Assembly (NCBI GenBank): GCA_026989355.1
Contig: JALSJM010000005.1
Span: forward strand, 470,717 to 534,716
DNA length: 64,000 bases
From: Paracoccaceae bacterium
Lineage (GTDB): Bacteria > Pseudomonadota > Alphaproteobacteria > Rhodobacterales > Rhodobacteraceae
Direction: 5' to 3'
Part shown: positions 9,107-16,578 of the stretch, piece by piece
How positions within the stretch are numbered: the stretch's first letter is position 1
Layout of the letters: the number at the start of each line of letters is the position of its first letter
Translations under genes and position numbers: made by a program
Notes under the pieces: generated by a model
The model's input: the letters and a program-made list of their open reading frames with translations, nothing else
The model's database searches: none
What the model was told of the DNA's origin: nothing

Positions 9107-9832
9107 ATGAACACCACATCCACCAGAGCCTTTTATCTTGCCGGACTGCGGGACGGCGCGCCCTTTCTGCTGGTGGTTGTGCCTTTCGGGTTCCTGTTCG
9201 GCGTAGCGGGCACCGAGGCGGGGCTTTCGATTGCGCAGGTGATGGGATTCAGCGTGGCGGTCATCGCCGGCGCGGCGCAGTTCGCCGCCTTGCAGATGCT
9301 GCAGGACAACGCCCCCACGGTCATTGCCGTCGTCACCGCACTTGCCGTGAATCTGAGAATGGCCATGTATTCGGCCTCGCTGGCACCGCATCTCGGGGGC
9401 GCCCCGCTGTGGCAGCGCGCACTGGCGGCCTATGTGCTTGTCGATCAGGTATATGCGGCAAGCGTTGCACGCTATGAAACCACCCCCGCAATGACCCTGC
9501 CGCAGAAACTTGCCTTTTATTTCGGCACCGCGACGCCCCTGGTTCCGGTATGGTATGGCGCAACCTGGGCCGGTGCCCGCGCGGGGGAAGCGATCCCCCC
9601 TTCCCTTGCGCTCGATTTCGTTGTTCCGATCACTTTCCTGGCGCTGGTGGGGCCGATGCTGCGCACGCTGGCACATCTGGCAGCTGCGGCAACATCGGTT
9701 GCGGCAATGCTGGCACTTTCGGCCCTGCCCTATAACAGCGGGCTGCTGCTGGCGAGCGTTCTGGCAATGATCGTGGGTGCACGGATCGAATTGTGGCAGA
9801 CGCGGCGCCCGGTCATGCGGGATGCGGCATGA
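9107..9832 (+). CDS. azlC: AzlC family branched-chain amino acid exporter, large subunit
   Basis: A 241-residue multi-helix membrane protein of the AzlC family, which together with AzlD forms an exporter of branched-chain amino acids. The N-terminal region LAGLRDGAPFLLVVVPFG and the later NLRMAMYSASLAPHL are family hallmarks. I placed the start at ATG 9107 (MNTTSTRAFYL); an upstream in-frame ATG (9035) would overlap fdhD. It overlaps azlD by ATGA. The exact substrate cannot be deduced from sequence. Confidence 0.93.
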   Translation: MNTTSTRAFYLAGLRDGAPFLLVVVPFGFLFGVAGTEAGLSIAQVMGFSVAVIAGAAQFAALQMLQDNAPTVIAVVTALAVNLRMAMYSASLAPHLGGAPLWQRALAAYVLVDQVYAASVARYETTPAMTLPQKLAFYFGTATPLVPVWYGATWAGARAGEAIPPSLALDFVVPITFLALVGPMLRTLAHLAAAATSVAAMLALSALPYNSGLLLASVLAMIVGARIELWQTRRPVMRDAA

Positions 9833-10158
9833 GCATGACCCCGGCCCATATCTGGCTGGTGATCGTTCTGGTGGCGCTTGGCACCTGGCTGATCCGCTTT
9901 TCCTTTCTGGGGCTGATCGGCGGCCGCCAGTTGCCGCCCTGGCTGCTGCGCCACCTGCGCTATACGCCGGTGGCGGTGCTGCCGGGGCTGGTTGCGCCTC
10001 TTGTGCTGTGGCCCGAAGCCACCGGCGGGGCCCCTGATCCGGCGCGCCTGCTGGCCGCAGGAGCAACCGTGGCCGTGGGGGCGATCACACGAAACGTGCC
10101 GGCCGCGATCCTTGCCGGTGCGGGCACGCTGTTTGTCATGCTTCGGCTTGCAGGCTAG
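9829..10158 (+). CDS. azlD: AzlD family branched-chain amino acid exporter, small subunit
   Basis: A 109-residue protein with about four hydrophobic helices. GTWLIRFSFLGLIGGRQLP near the N-terminus and the C-terminal ITRNVPAAILAGAGTLF match the AzlD family. The start is fixed by the ATGA overlap with azlC at 9829. It is expected to act as the obligate small partner of AzlC in the inner membrane. The next gene is convergent, and the 48-bp gap shows no strong terminator. Confidence 0.93.
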   Translation: MSMTPAHIWLVIVLVALGTWLIRFSFLGLIGGRQLPPWLLRHLRYTPVAVLPGLVAPLVLWPEATGGAPDPARLLAAGATVAVGAITRNVPAAILAGAGTLFVMLRLAG

Positions 10159-10206
10159 GGGCGGGGATCCATTGATCCTGCATCGCTGGCCCTGATCCCG
10201 GGCGGT

Positions 10207-10827
10207 TCAATTGCCCGCGGCCGGAACCGGCCGCGCGTTCCGGGCCGTCAGAAGGGCACTGCGGGCGTTATCGTCATCATCGCGGATCACCCGCTCCCGC
10301 ACGCCGGGAATACGTGCGAACTGCCGGTGCAGTTTCTTCGGATGGAAGGTGTCGCGAATGCTTTCGAAGCCGGGCACACGCGGCAGGATCCCGCTGACGG
10401 AACGCGCGCAGAACGCCTTTGGCACCGCCCCATGGGCCTGAACTTCCCTCAGCGCGATCTCGGCCACTTCGGGTGAGACGATCACCTCCTGCATGACCAC
10501 GCGATAGGTTTCACGCGCGTGGTAATCAACATAGAACGCGAGCACCCGCGGGGTGATCCCGTAATGGACATCGTTGCGTTCGGGGATCGAATGATGCCAC
10601 CAGGTTCCGGCCGGATCGAAGATCACCCGCTGCGAACCATTGATCATCAGCGCCGAATGCGCACCCGAATCGGTGCGGTTGTTGATGACGGTGAACAGGG
10701 TGATCTTCGGCGGACCATCGGCGCGGTAACGCACCCGATCAACATCTTCCTGCGGGGCCCATTTCGGCTCGGCCCCGCAGGCAGCCAGAAACAGGGGAAG
10801 CAGAAGGCCCAGCAGGATATTCCGCAT
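10207..10827 (-). CDS. Lipoprotein with possible permuted NlpC/P60-like fold
   Basis: A 206-residue lipoprotein with lipobox LAAC (Cys17) after a hydrophobic signal, so it should be anchored in the periplasm. I do not recognise a named family. It has a histidine in SGAHSALMI (His57), followed by VIFDPAG, and a later cysteine in KAFCARSVSGIL (Cys140). The order His ... Cys resembles permuted papain-like NlpC/P60 proteins (YiiX/YaeF type), where His precedes Cys; this is inference only. The C-terminal 60 residues are basic (PKKLHRQFARIPGVRERV). It lies 38 bp downstream of the oxidase subunit IV gene on the same strand. I chose the ATG at 10827 because the signal peptide begins there. Confidence 0.85.
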   Translation of the reverse strand: MRNILLGLLLPLFLAACGAEPKWAPQEDVDRVRYRADGPPKITLFTVINNRTDSGAHSALMINGSQRVIFDPAGTWWHHSIPERNDVHYGITPRVLAFYVDYHARETYRVVMQEVIVSPEVAEIALREVQAHGAVPKAFCARSVSGILPRVPGFESIRDTFHPKKLHRQFARIPGVRERVIRDDDDNARSALLTARNARPVPAAGN

Positions 10828-10865
10828 CAGCCTGCTTTCCTTCTGCCGTTCAGGCACGCCCGGGA

Positions 10866-11006
10866 TCAGGCGCCTACGATCGCCAGAAAGATCAGAACCA
10901 GGGCGATACCGATGATCGAATAGGTGACGAAGCGGACGAACCCGTGGAAGGTCTGTTCCTGCTCCGTGATGTCCATCTGCCCGTGCTTTGCCGTTTTCCC
11001 GCTCAT
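10866..11006 (-). CDS. aa3-type cytochrome c oxidase subunit IV
   Basis: A 46-residue single-helix protein: a polar start (MSGKTAKHGQMDITEQEQTF), then a helix ending in IALVLIFLAIVGA. This matches the short bacterial aa3-type oxidase subunit IV (Cox4_pro_2 family), which associates with the CtaD/C/E complex. A good ribosome site (AGGAGGG, mostly 5-11 bases upstream) supports the ATG at 11006. The other oxidase subunits are not in the window; as I recall, this tiny gene often lies apart from them in alphaproteobacteria. Confidence 0.88.
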   Translation of the reverse strand: MSGKTAKHGQMDITEQEQTFHGFVRFVTYSIIGIALVLIFLAIVGA

Positions 11007-11175
11007 CTGGCCCTCCTGATCGCGTTTCCCTGTGTGTTCCCTGCGCACGCAGACAACCTTCGGTGCCGCATGCGCCCTGCCCTGCCATCAGTTAGAGGAT
11101 TTTCGCCGGCCTGTCACGCCCCTGATTGCCGCAAGAACAACATCCATCCGCCGATCAGACGCCGGGCATGAAGGT

Positions 11176-12222
11176 TCAGCCCCTGCGCCGGTGCCACAGA
11201 ATGGCCCCGTCGCTCCGGCGGCCGGCTGCAAGTTCGCCAAGCTGGTGCAGATGCTGCACATGGGCCACTGCCTCGACCAGGGCAAGCCCGTATTCGCCTT
11301 CGGCTATGGGGCGCATGAAAAGGGGCTGAAAGCATTCGACCGCGGTATGCGGCTCGCTCAGAAAGGCCCGCAGCCGCGCCAGGGCCCCCGCGTGGTTTTC
11401 GGCCAGCTGGCACAACCGGAAGGGCAGGCCGCGAAAGGGCAGCTTGTGACCCGGCAGCACCAGCTGATCATCGCGTGCGAAAGCGGCAAGGCGGGTGCAG
11501 GATTCCAGCCATTCGGCCAGCGGGTCGGCTTCGGGCTCGGTGGCGTAAACCCCGATATTCGGCGAAATCGAGGGCAGCAACTGATCGCCACCGATCACCA
11601 GATTGTCGTCGCGGCTCCAGAAGGTGGCGTGCTCGGGGGCGTGGCCATTGCCCATGCGCACATCCCAGCGACGTCTGCCCATGTGCAGCACGTCGCCCTC
11701 TTTCAGGCGCCGGAATCCAAGCGGCAGCGGTGCCACCGTATCGGAAAAATTGAAGGGGCGCTCCTGCATCCGCCGCGCAAGGATTTCGGACGCCATCCCG
11801 GCCGCGCGCCAGAAGGCAACGGTTTCCGGGGAAGGGCGCGCCTGTTCGTCAAGCTGAAGCATGCGGGCAAACAGCCAGGCGGTGCGGGTGGTAAGCAGTT
11901 CGGCACCGTGTTCGCTCTGGAACCAGCCGGCAAGCCCGATGTGATCGGGGTGGTGATGGGTAACGATCACCCGCCTGATCGGCCGCCCCCCCAGCGGGCC
12001 GCTCATCAGTTCCCGCCAGATGCGGCGCGTATGGCGGGAACTGATGCCGGTGTCGATGAGGCTCCAGCCGTCACCCTCGTCAAGGGCATAGACATTCACA
12101 TGGTTCAGCGCCATCGGCAGCGGCAGGCGCATCCACAGGACACCGGGCGCTACCTCGCGCGCCTCGCCATCGCAGGGCGGTGTGTCGAAAGGATAGGTGA
12201 TCCTGCCGGGGGCGCTGTCCAT
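11176..12222 (-). CDS. MBL-fold metallohydrolase
   Basis: A 348-residue metallo-beta-lactamase-fold hydrolase. The zinc motif THHHPDH is at residues 88-94, preceded by SLIDTG, and later GNGHAPEH and VIGGDQLL supply further metal ligands. The C-terminal region of about 80 residues is helical, as in thioesterase-like or glyoxalase II-like relatives. It shares one base with the stop of the upstream acyl-CoA dehydrogenase gene (TGATG), so the two are co-translated. That pairing suggests a thioester or CoA-linked substrate, but the true substrate is unknown. Confidence 0.9.
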   Translation of the reverse strand: MDSAPGRITYPFDTPPCDGEAREVAPGVLWMRLPLPMALNHVNVYALDEGDGWSLIDTGISSRHTRRIWRELMSGPLGGRPIRRVIVTHHHPDHIGLAGWFQSEHGAELLTTRTAWLFARMLQLDEQARPSPETVAFWRAAGMASEILARRMQERPFNFSDTVAPLPLGFRRLKEGDVLHMGRRRWDVRMGNGHAPEHATFWSRDDNLVIGGDQLLPSISPNIGVYATEPEADPLAEWLESCTRLAAFARDDQLVLPGHKLPFRGLPFRLCQLAENHAGALARLRAFLSEPHTAVECFQPLFMRPIAEGEYGLALVEAVAHVQHLHQLGELAAGRRSDGAILWHRRRG

Positions 12223-13958
12223 CAGAGCACCGCCAGATCATCGGCCGCAATGGCATAAAGCCCCTCGGCCCCGGCCCGCGCATGGGCAAGATGCGCTGCA
12301 TGTTCGGGCAGCAGCCGCCCGATGAAGAACCGCGCCAGATGGGCACGCGGGCCTTGCGGACCGGCCGCGGTGGCAGCGCGCAGATGCGCATCGCCGCCAA
12401 GCACCAGCGCAAAGGCCCGCAGATAGGGAACGGCACCGGCGAACCGCTCGTTCAGCTGATCCTGCGCCACCAGCCATTCGGTGGTTTCGCGCAGGGTTTC
12501 CGCCGCGCTCCAGACGGCCTCGCTCATTGCGGGAAAGGCCGCGCGGGCGTTTTCGGCGTGTTTCTCGATCTCTTCCAGAAGGCGGCAGGCGGCCTCGCCC
12601 CCGTCCATCATCTTGCGGCCCACCAGATCCATTGCCTGAATGCCGTTGGTTCCCTCGTAGATCGCCGTCACCCGCACATCGCGCAGAAACTGGGCAACGC
12701 CGGTTTCCTCGATATAGCCCATGCCGCCATGCACCTGGATCGCCTCCGAGGCAACCGCGATGCCCACATCGGTGCCATAGGCCTTGGCGATCGGAGTCAG
12801 CAGGGCCGCGCGCGCCTGCCAGTCGCCATTGCCCGTGGCACGGGCCATGTCGGTGGCGATGGCACAGGACAGCGCAATGGCCCGGGCGGCGAAGATGCTG
12901 GCGCGCATCGTCAGCAGCATGCGCCGCACATCCGCGTGATCGACGATGGCACCGCTGCCGTTCGCGATCAGGGAACGCCCCTGCCGGCGTTCGCGCGCAT
13001 AGGTCAGCGCCTGCTGCCAGGCGCCCTCGGCCGCCCCGATTCCCTGCACCCCGACGCCAAGGCGGGCGTTGTTCATCATGGTGAACATGGCCTTCATGCC
13101 GGCATCGGGTTCTCCGATCATCCAGCCGGTGGCGCCGTCATACTGCACCACGGCCGTGGGGCTTGCGTGCAGGCCCATCTTGTGTTCGAGCGAAACCACT
13201 CCAAGGTTGTTGGCCCGCCCCGGCGCGCCGTTTTCATCGGGGATATTCCTGGGCACCATGAACAGGCTGATCCCTCTGGTGCCCGGCGGGCTGCCCGGCA
13301 GGCGGGCCAGCACCAGATGGCAGACGTTTTCGCTGAAATCGTTGTCGGCCCAGCTGATGAATATCTTCTGGCCCGAAATCGAAAAGCTGCCGTCGCCGTT
13401 GTCGGTGGCCGTGGTGGCAAGCGCGCCCACATCGCTGCCGGCCTGCGGCTCGGTCAGATTCATGGTGCCGCACCATTCGCCGCTGATCAGCCTTGGCAGA
13501 TAAAGCGCCTTGATCCGTTCGCTGGCATGATGCTCCAGCGCCTCGATCTGACCCTGGCTCATCAGGGGATTGAGCTGCAATGCCAGACAGGCGCCGGACA
13601 TCATTTCGTTCACGGCGGTCAGCAGGGCCATCGGCAGCCCCATGCCCCCGTATTCGGGGCTGGCAGCCATGCCGATCCAGCCGCCCTCGGCAATTGCCGC
13701 ATAACCTTCGGCAAAACCGGGGCTGCACCGCACCCGGCCATCTTTCAGAACCGCCGGGTTCAGATCCCCCGCGCGCTGCAGGGGCGCGAGTATCTCTTCG
13801 CACATCCGGCCGGCCTCGGAAAGGATCGCTTCGCTCACCTCGCCCGCCGCCTCGGCGAACAGGCCGGTATCGGTCACCCGGTCAAACCCGACCACATGGC
13901 GAAAGAGAAAGGCGAAATCCTCCACAGGAGCGCGATAAGCCACGGTGTTTTCCCCCAT
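12222..13958 (-). CDS. Acyl-CoA dehydrogenase, DmdC-like
   Basis: A 578-residue flavin acyl-CoA dehydrogenase of the long form with an extra C-terminal helical domain, similar in size to 3-methylmercaptopropionyl-CoA dehydrogenase (DmdC). Visible motifs are MNLTEPQAGSDVGAL and GQKIFISWADND (flavin and substrate region), and YEGTNGIQAMDLVGRK, which holds the likely catalytic Glu. It would donate electrons to ETF and then to ETF-QO (encoded at 2127-3779). It is the first gene of a two-gene unit with the MBL hydrolase. Rhodobacterales carry several DmdC paralogues, so a DMSP role is not proven; a general acyl-CoA substrate is equally possible. Confidence 0.93.
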   Translation of the reverse strand: MGENTVAYRAPVEDFAFLFRHVVGFDRVTDTGLFAEAAGEVSEAILSEAGRMCEEILAPLQRAGDLNPAVLKDGRVRCSPGFAEGYAAIAEGGWIGMAASPEYGGMGLPMALLTAVNEMMSGACLALQLNPLMSQGQIEALEHHASERIKALYLPRLISGEWCGTMNLTEPQAGSDVGALATTATDNGDGSFSISGQKIFISWADNDFSENVCHLVLARLPGSPPGTRGISLFMVPRNIPDENGAPGRANNLGVVSLEHKMGLHASPTAVVQYDGATGWMIGEPDAGMKAMFTMMNNARLGVGVQGIGAAEGAWQQALTYARERRQGRSLIANGSGAIVDHADVRRMLLTMRASIFAARAIALSCAIATDMARATGNGDWQARAALLTPIAKAYGTDVGIAVASEAIQVHGGMGYIEETGVAQFLRDVRVTAIYEGTNGIQAMDLVGRKMMDGGEAACRLLEEIEKHAENARAAFPAMSEAVWSAAETLRETTEWLVAQDQLNERFAGAVPYLRAFALVLGGDAHLRAATAAGPQGPRAHLARFFIGRLLPEHAAHLAHARAGAEGLYAIAADDLAVL

Positions 13959-14091
13959 CAGACAATGATGCCTTGGATTCGGCGCGCTGCAAAGCTATGT
14001 CACGCCACAAACCGTCAGTAAATCCTTGCCGCACAGCGTAATCCAACCGGCGTGCCCCGCAACCGGAACGCAGCGTCAGACCCGGAATGAA

Positions 14092-14739
14092 ATGCAGATG
14101 CGCATATTGGATGCAAGCGATACCGACCTGGAGCAGGCAGCCGCAATCCTGCGACGGGGCGGGCTGGTGGCCTTCCCCACCGATACGGTGTTCGGTCTTG
14201 GCGCCAACGCCCGGGACCGGCATGCCGTTGCCTGTCTGGCCGCGGCAAAGGAACGCCCTGCGGACAAGCCTTTCAGCCTGCTGCTGCCCGACCCAGCAAC
14301 AGCCCGGAAGATCGCCGTATTTTCCCCGCAGGCCGAAAGCCTGGCCGCTGCTTTCTGGCCCGGAGCGCTGACCCTGATCCTGCCGCTGCGCGCCAAGGCC
14401 CCGGTGGCGGCCCGGGTCACCGCCGGGCGAACCAGTATCGGCCTGCGCATCCCTGCCCATCCGGTGGCCCTGGCGCTGCTGGCACGTTTCGGCGCACCGC
14501 TTGCCGTGCCCTCGGCCAATGTATCGGGCCGGCCAAGCCCCGCGGATGCCGCTGCTGCCGCCGCCGGCCTTGCCGACCGCGCGGACAGGATCGGCGCCCT
14601 GATCTCAGCGCCCCCCGCCCCCGCCGGAACGGAATCGACAATCATCGATCTGTCCGCCGATCCCCCCCGGTTGCTGCGGCGAGGTGCGATCGCTCAAGAC
14701 CGGATCGAGGCCCGCCTGGAGCGGCCCCTGACACGTTGA
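14092..14739 (+). CDS. tsaC: L-threonylcarbamoyladenylate synthase
   Basis: A 215-residue YrdC/Sua5-domain protein that makes threonylcarbamoyl-AMP for the t6A37 modification of ANN-decoding tRNAs. GGLVAFPTDTVFGLGANA and the lysine/serine-rich ERPADKPFSLLL (KxR-like nucleotide site), plus PSANVSGRPSP, are the family motifs. It is shorter than Sua5 and lacks the C-terminal Sua5 domain. The start could be ATG 14092 or 14098 (MRILDAS); neither has a strong ribosome site. It is divergent from the acyl-CoA dehydrogenase gene (133-bp gap) and convergent with yqgE. Confidence 0.93.
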   Translation: MQMRILDASDTDLEQAAAILRRGGLVAFPTDTVFGLGANARDRHAVACLAAAKERPADKPFSLLLPDPATARKIAVFSPQAESLAAAFWPGALTLILPLRAKAPVAARVTAGRTSIGLRIPAHPVALALLARFGAPLAVPSANVSGRPSPADAAAAAAGLADRADRIGALISAPPAPAGTESTIIDLSADPPRLLRRGAIAQDRIEARLERPLTR

Positions 14740-14785
14740 CAGCCCCTGCGGATACAGGTGGCAAGCGTTGCGGTTCGGGATTGCC

Positions 14786-15382
14786 TCAGGCCCGGCCACC
14801 TGCGGCCGACAGCATCAGCGGATCGATTCCGAGGGTGCGCAACGCAGCTTCCCATTTGCCCCCGTCATCGGGAGAAAACACGATCTCGGGCGAACCGTCG
14901 GCCACAAGCCAGCCGTTCTGCTGGATCTCGGCTTCCAGCTGCCCCGGCGCCCAGCCCGCATAGCCCAGCGCCAGAAGCGATTTCACCGGCCCCTGACCGC
15001 GTGCCATGTCTGTCAGGATGTCGCGGGTGGCCGTCATCGAAAACAGGGGCGAAATCGAAAGCGTGGCATCGCTCACGCTGTAATCGGAACTGTGCAGAAC
15101 GAACCCCCGCGCCGTTTCCACCGGTCCGCCGAAATGAATCGGCCGGCTTCCCGACTCCGCGCTGTCACTGCCCAGCGGAATCGACAGCTGCTTCAGCAGA
15201 TCGGCGAATCTCAGGTCGGGCGCCGGCTTGTTCACGATCAGCCCCATTGCGCCCTCTTCACTGTGCGCGCAGACATAGACAACGCTTTTCCCGAATCGCG
15301 GATCGCCCATCCCCGGCATGGCGACAAGCACCTTTCCGGCAAGGTTTTCCACTGCGTTTTTCGTATTTTCCGATCGGCTCAT
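14786..15382 (-). CDS. YqgE/AlgH family protein
   Basis: A 198-residue member of the YqgE/AlgH (DUF179) family, whose biochemical role is not established. LAGKVLVAMPGMGDPRFGKSV, GAMGLIVNKP, IHFGGPVE and LGYAGWAPGQLEAEI are the typical conserved blocks. I placed the start at ATG 15382 (MSRSEN), which gives the usual family length; the longer reading frame upstream runs into the divergent neighbour and is not convincing. The neighbour across a 127-bp gap is the DsbD-alpha-like gene. Confidence 0.93.
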   Translation of the reverse strand: MSRSENTKNAVENLAGKVLVAMPGMGDPRFGKSVVYVCAHSEEGAMGLIVNKPAPDLRFADLLKQLSIPLGSDSAESGSRPIHFGGPVETARGFVLHSSDYSVSDATLSISPLFSMTATRDILTDMARGQGPVKSLLALGYAGWAPGQLEAEIQQNGWLVADGSPEIVFSPDDGGKWEAALRTLGIDPLMLSAAGGRA

Positions 15383-15509
15383 ATGGAAAACATGGGGCGG
15401 TTTCACATATTGTGCAAGGGAATGCACCGGGAAAACGCGGCATGCCGATAACGTCCGGCTACCGAAAACGTGATTTTCCCTGCCAGGAGAACACGCTAGG
15501 GTCATCCGT

Positions 15510-16397
15510 ATGACACACACGACAACGCACCGGTGGAAACCGCAACCCCGACAGCCGCGAATGCGTCTGTCGGGGGCCCTTTTATGCGCCTTTTTCGCGC
15601 TCGCGCTGCCGTGGGCAGGCCTGTCGGCTGCGGCCCAGACCGGATCCGGTGGATCCGATATAGAAGGCGTGCACTCGATCGAGGTTCTGCCGGGCTGGAA
15701 AACCCCGGAGGGACGGCGTCTGACAGGTTTGCGCATCCGCCTGAAGCCGGGCTGGAAAACCTATTGGCGCGCCCCCGGCGATGCCGGCATCCCCCCTCAG
15801 TTCGACTGGACCGGCTCACGGAACATCAAGGCGGTGAAGATACACTGGCCCCGCCCCGAAGTGGCGGTATCGGGTGGCATGCGTTCGATCGTCTACAGCA
15901 ACGAGGTGGTACTGCCGCTCGAATTCACGCCAGAATCACCGGACCGGCCGATCATCATGAAGGCGCGGGTGGGGCTCGGGGTGTGCCGGGATATCTGCAT
16001 TCCGGTCAGCGTGGCCTTCGAGGTTGACCTGTCGCCCACCGATACCCGGCCCGATCCGGCCATTCGCAAGGCACTGGCCGAACGGCCGGTTGCCGCGCAG
16101 CAGGCAGGTGTGCGCAGGGTGATCTGCGAGGTTGCACCGATCCGCGACGGGCTGAAGGTGACAACCCGGATCCACATGCCCGCGATCGGACAGGAAGAGA
16201 TCGCGGTGATCGAAGCCCCGGACCCTTCGATCTGGGTCAGCGAAGCGCAAACCCGACGCGAAGGGCAGACCCTGATCGCCAGCGCCGAAATGGTGCCGCC
16301 CTCGAACGCGCCCTTCGCGCTTGATCGTTCCGGGGTCCGCATTACCGTTCTGGGCGACGGCACGGCGGTTGACATTCAGGGCTGCACCGGCAGCTAG
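15510..16397 (+). CDS. Periplasmic DsbD-alpha-like thiol protein
   Basis: A 295-residue exported protein resembling the N-terminal domain of the transmembrane thiol reductase DsbD. A signal peptide follows a basic N-terminus (hydrophobic core about residues 20-42). The redox-like motif GVCRDICIP has two cysteines separated by three residues, as in DsbD-alpha-type domains. No transmembrane DsbD-beta or thioredoxin-like gamma domain follows, so it would need a separate partner. An internal ATG at 15561 would also leave an intact signal peptide. The stop codon TAG is the left end of an inverted-repeat element. Confidence 0.85.
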   Translation: MTHTTTHRWKPQPRQPRMRLSGALLCAFFALALPWAGLSAAAQTGSGGSDIEGVHSIEVLPGWKTPEGRRLTGLRIRLKPGWKTYWRAPGDAGIPPQFDWTGSRNIKAVKIHWPRPEVAVSGGMRSIVYSNEVVLPLEFTPESPDRPIIMKARVGLGVCRDICIPVSVAFEVDLSPTDTRPDPAIRKALAERPVAAQQAGVRRVICEVAPIRDGLKVTTRIHMPAIGQEEIAVIEAPDPSIWVSEAQTRREGQTLIASAEMVPPSNAPFALDRSGVRITVLGDGTAVDIQGCTGS

Positions 16398-16556
16398 TGC
16401 ATGTCGCGTCAGATCGCACTTGCTTCGCCCGGGGCGCGCAGGCGGTCCGGGCATGCGCCCGCCCGCCCCATGGCGGGCGCATTCGCGCCCACCCGGGCAG
16501 TCGCATGCCCTGAGCAGCCTGTCGCGCCGAATCCGATCATGTGCGACAGGCTCTAG
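16394..16556. repeat. 163-bp imperfect inverted-repeat element between convergent genes
   Basis: The left end CTAGTGCATGTCGC (16394-16407) and the right end GCGACAGGCTCTAG (16543-16556) are inverted copies matching at 12 of 14 positions. Inside lie a perfect 10-bp inverted pair (AGCCTGTCGC 16516-16525 with GCGACAGGCT 16543-16552), a 9-bp pair (16449-16457 with 16502-16510) and an 11-bp pair with an 8-base loop (16453-16463 with 16472-16482). The element fills the space between the DsbD-like gene and the RND gene. It carries no ORF that I can support. It may be an extragenic palindromic repeat or a non-autonomous mobile element. Confidence 0.6.
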
Positions 16557-16578
16557 CGTCTTTCCGGGGTCGCTCCGT

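Noticed and set aside
12282-14021. Long open frame on the + strand opposite the acyl-CoA dehydrogenase gene
   Set aside because: It mirrors a clear enzyme on the other strand and encodes a His/Gly/Arg-rich product with no family motif, as expected in GC-rich DNA.
14740-14785. Terminator between tsaC and yqgE
   Set aside because: No stem of useful length could be formed in the 46-bp gap.
16398-16578. Insertion sequence
   Set aside because: No transposase frame or target duplication is visible; only inverted repeats remain.
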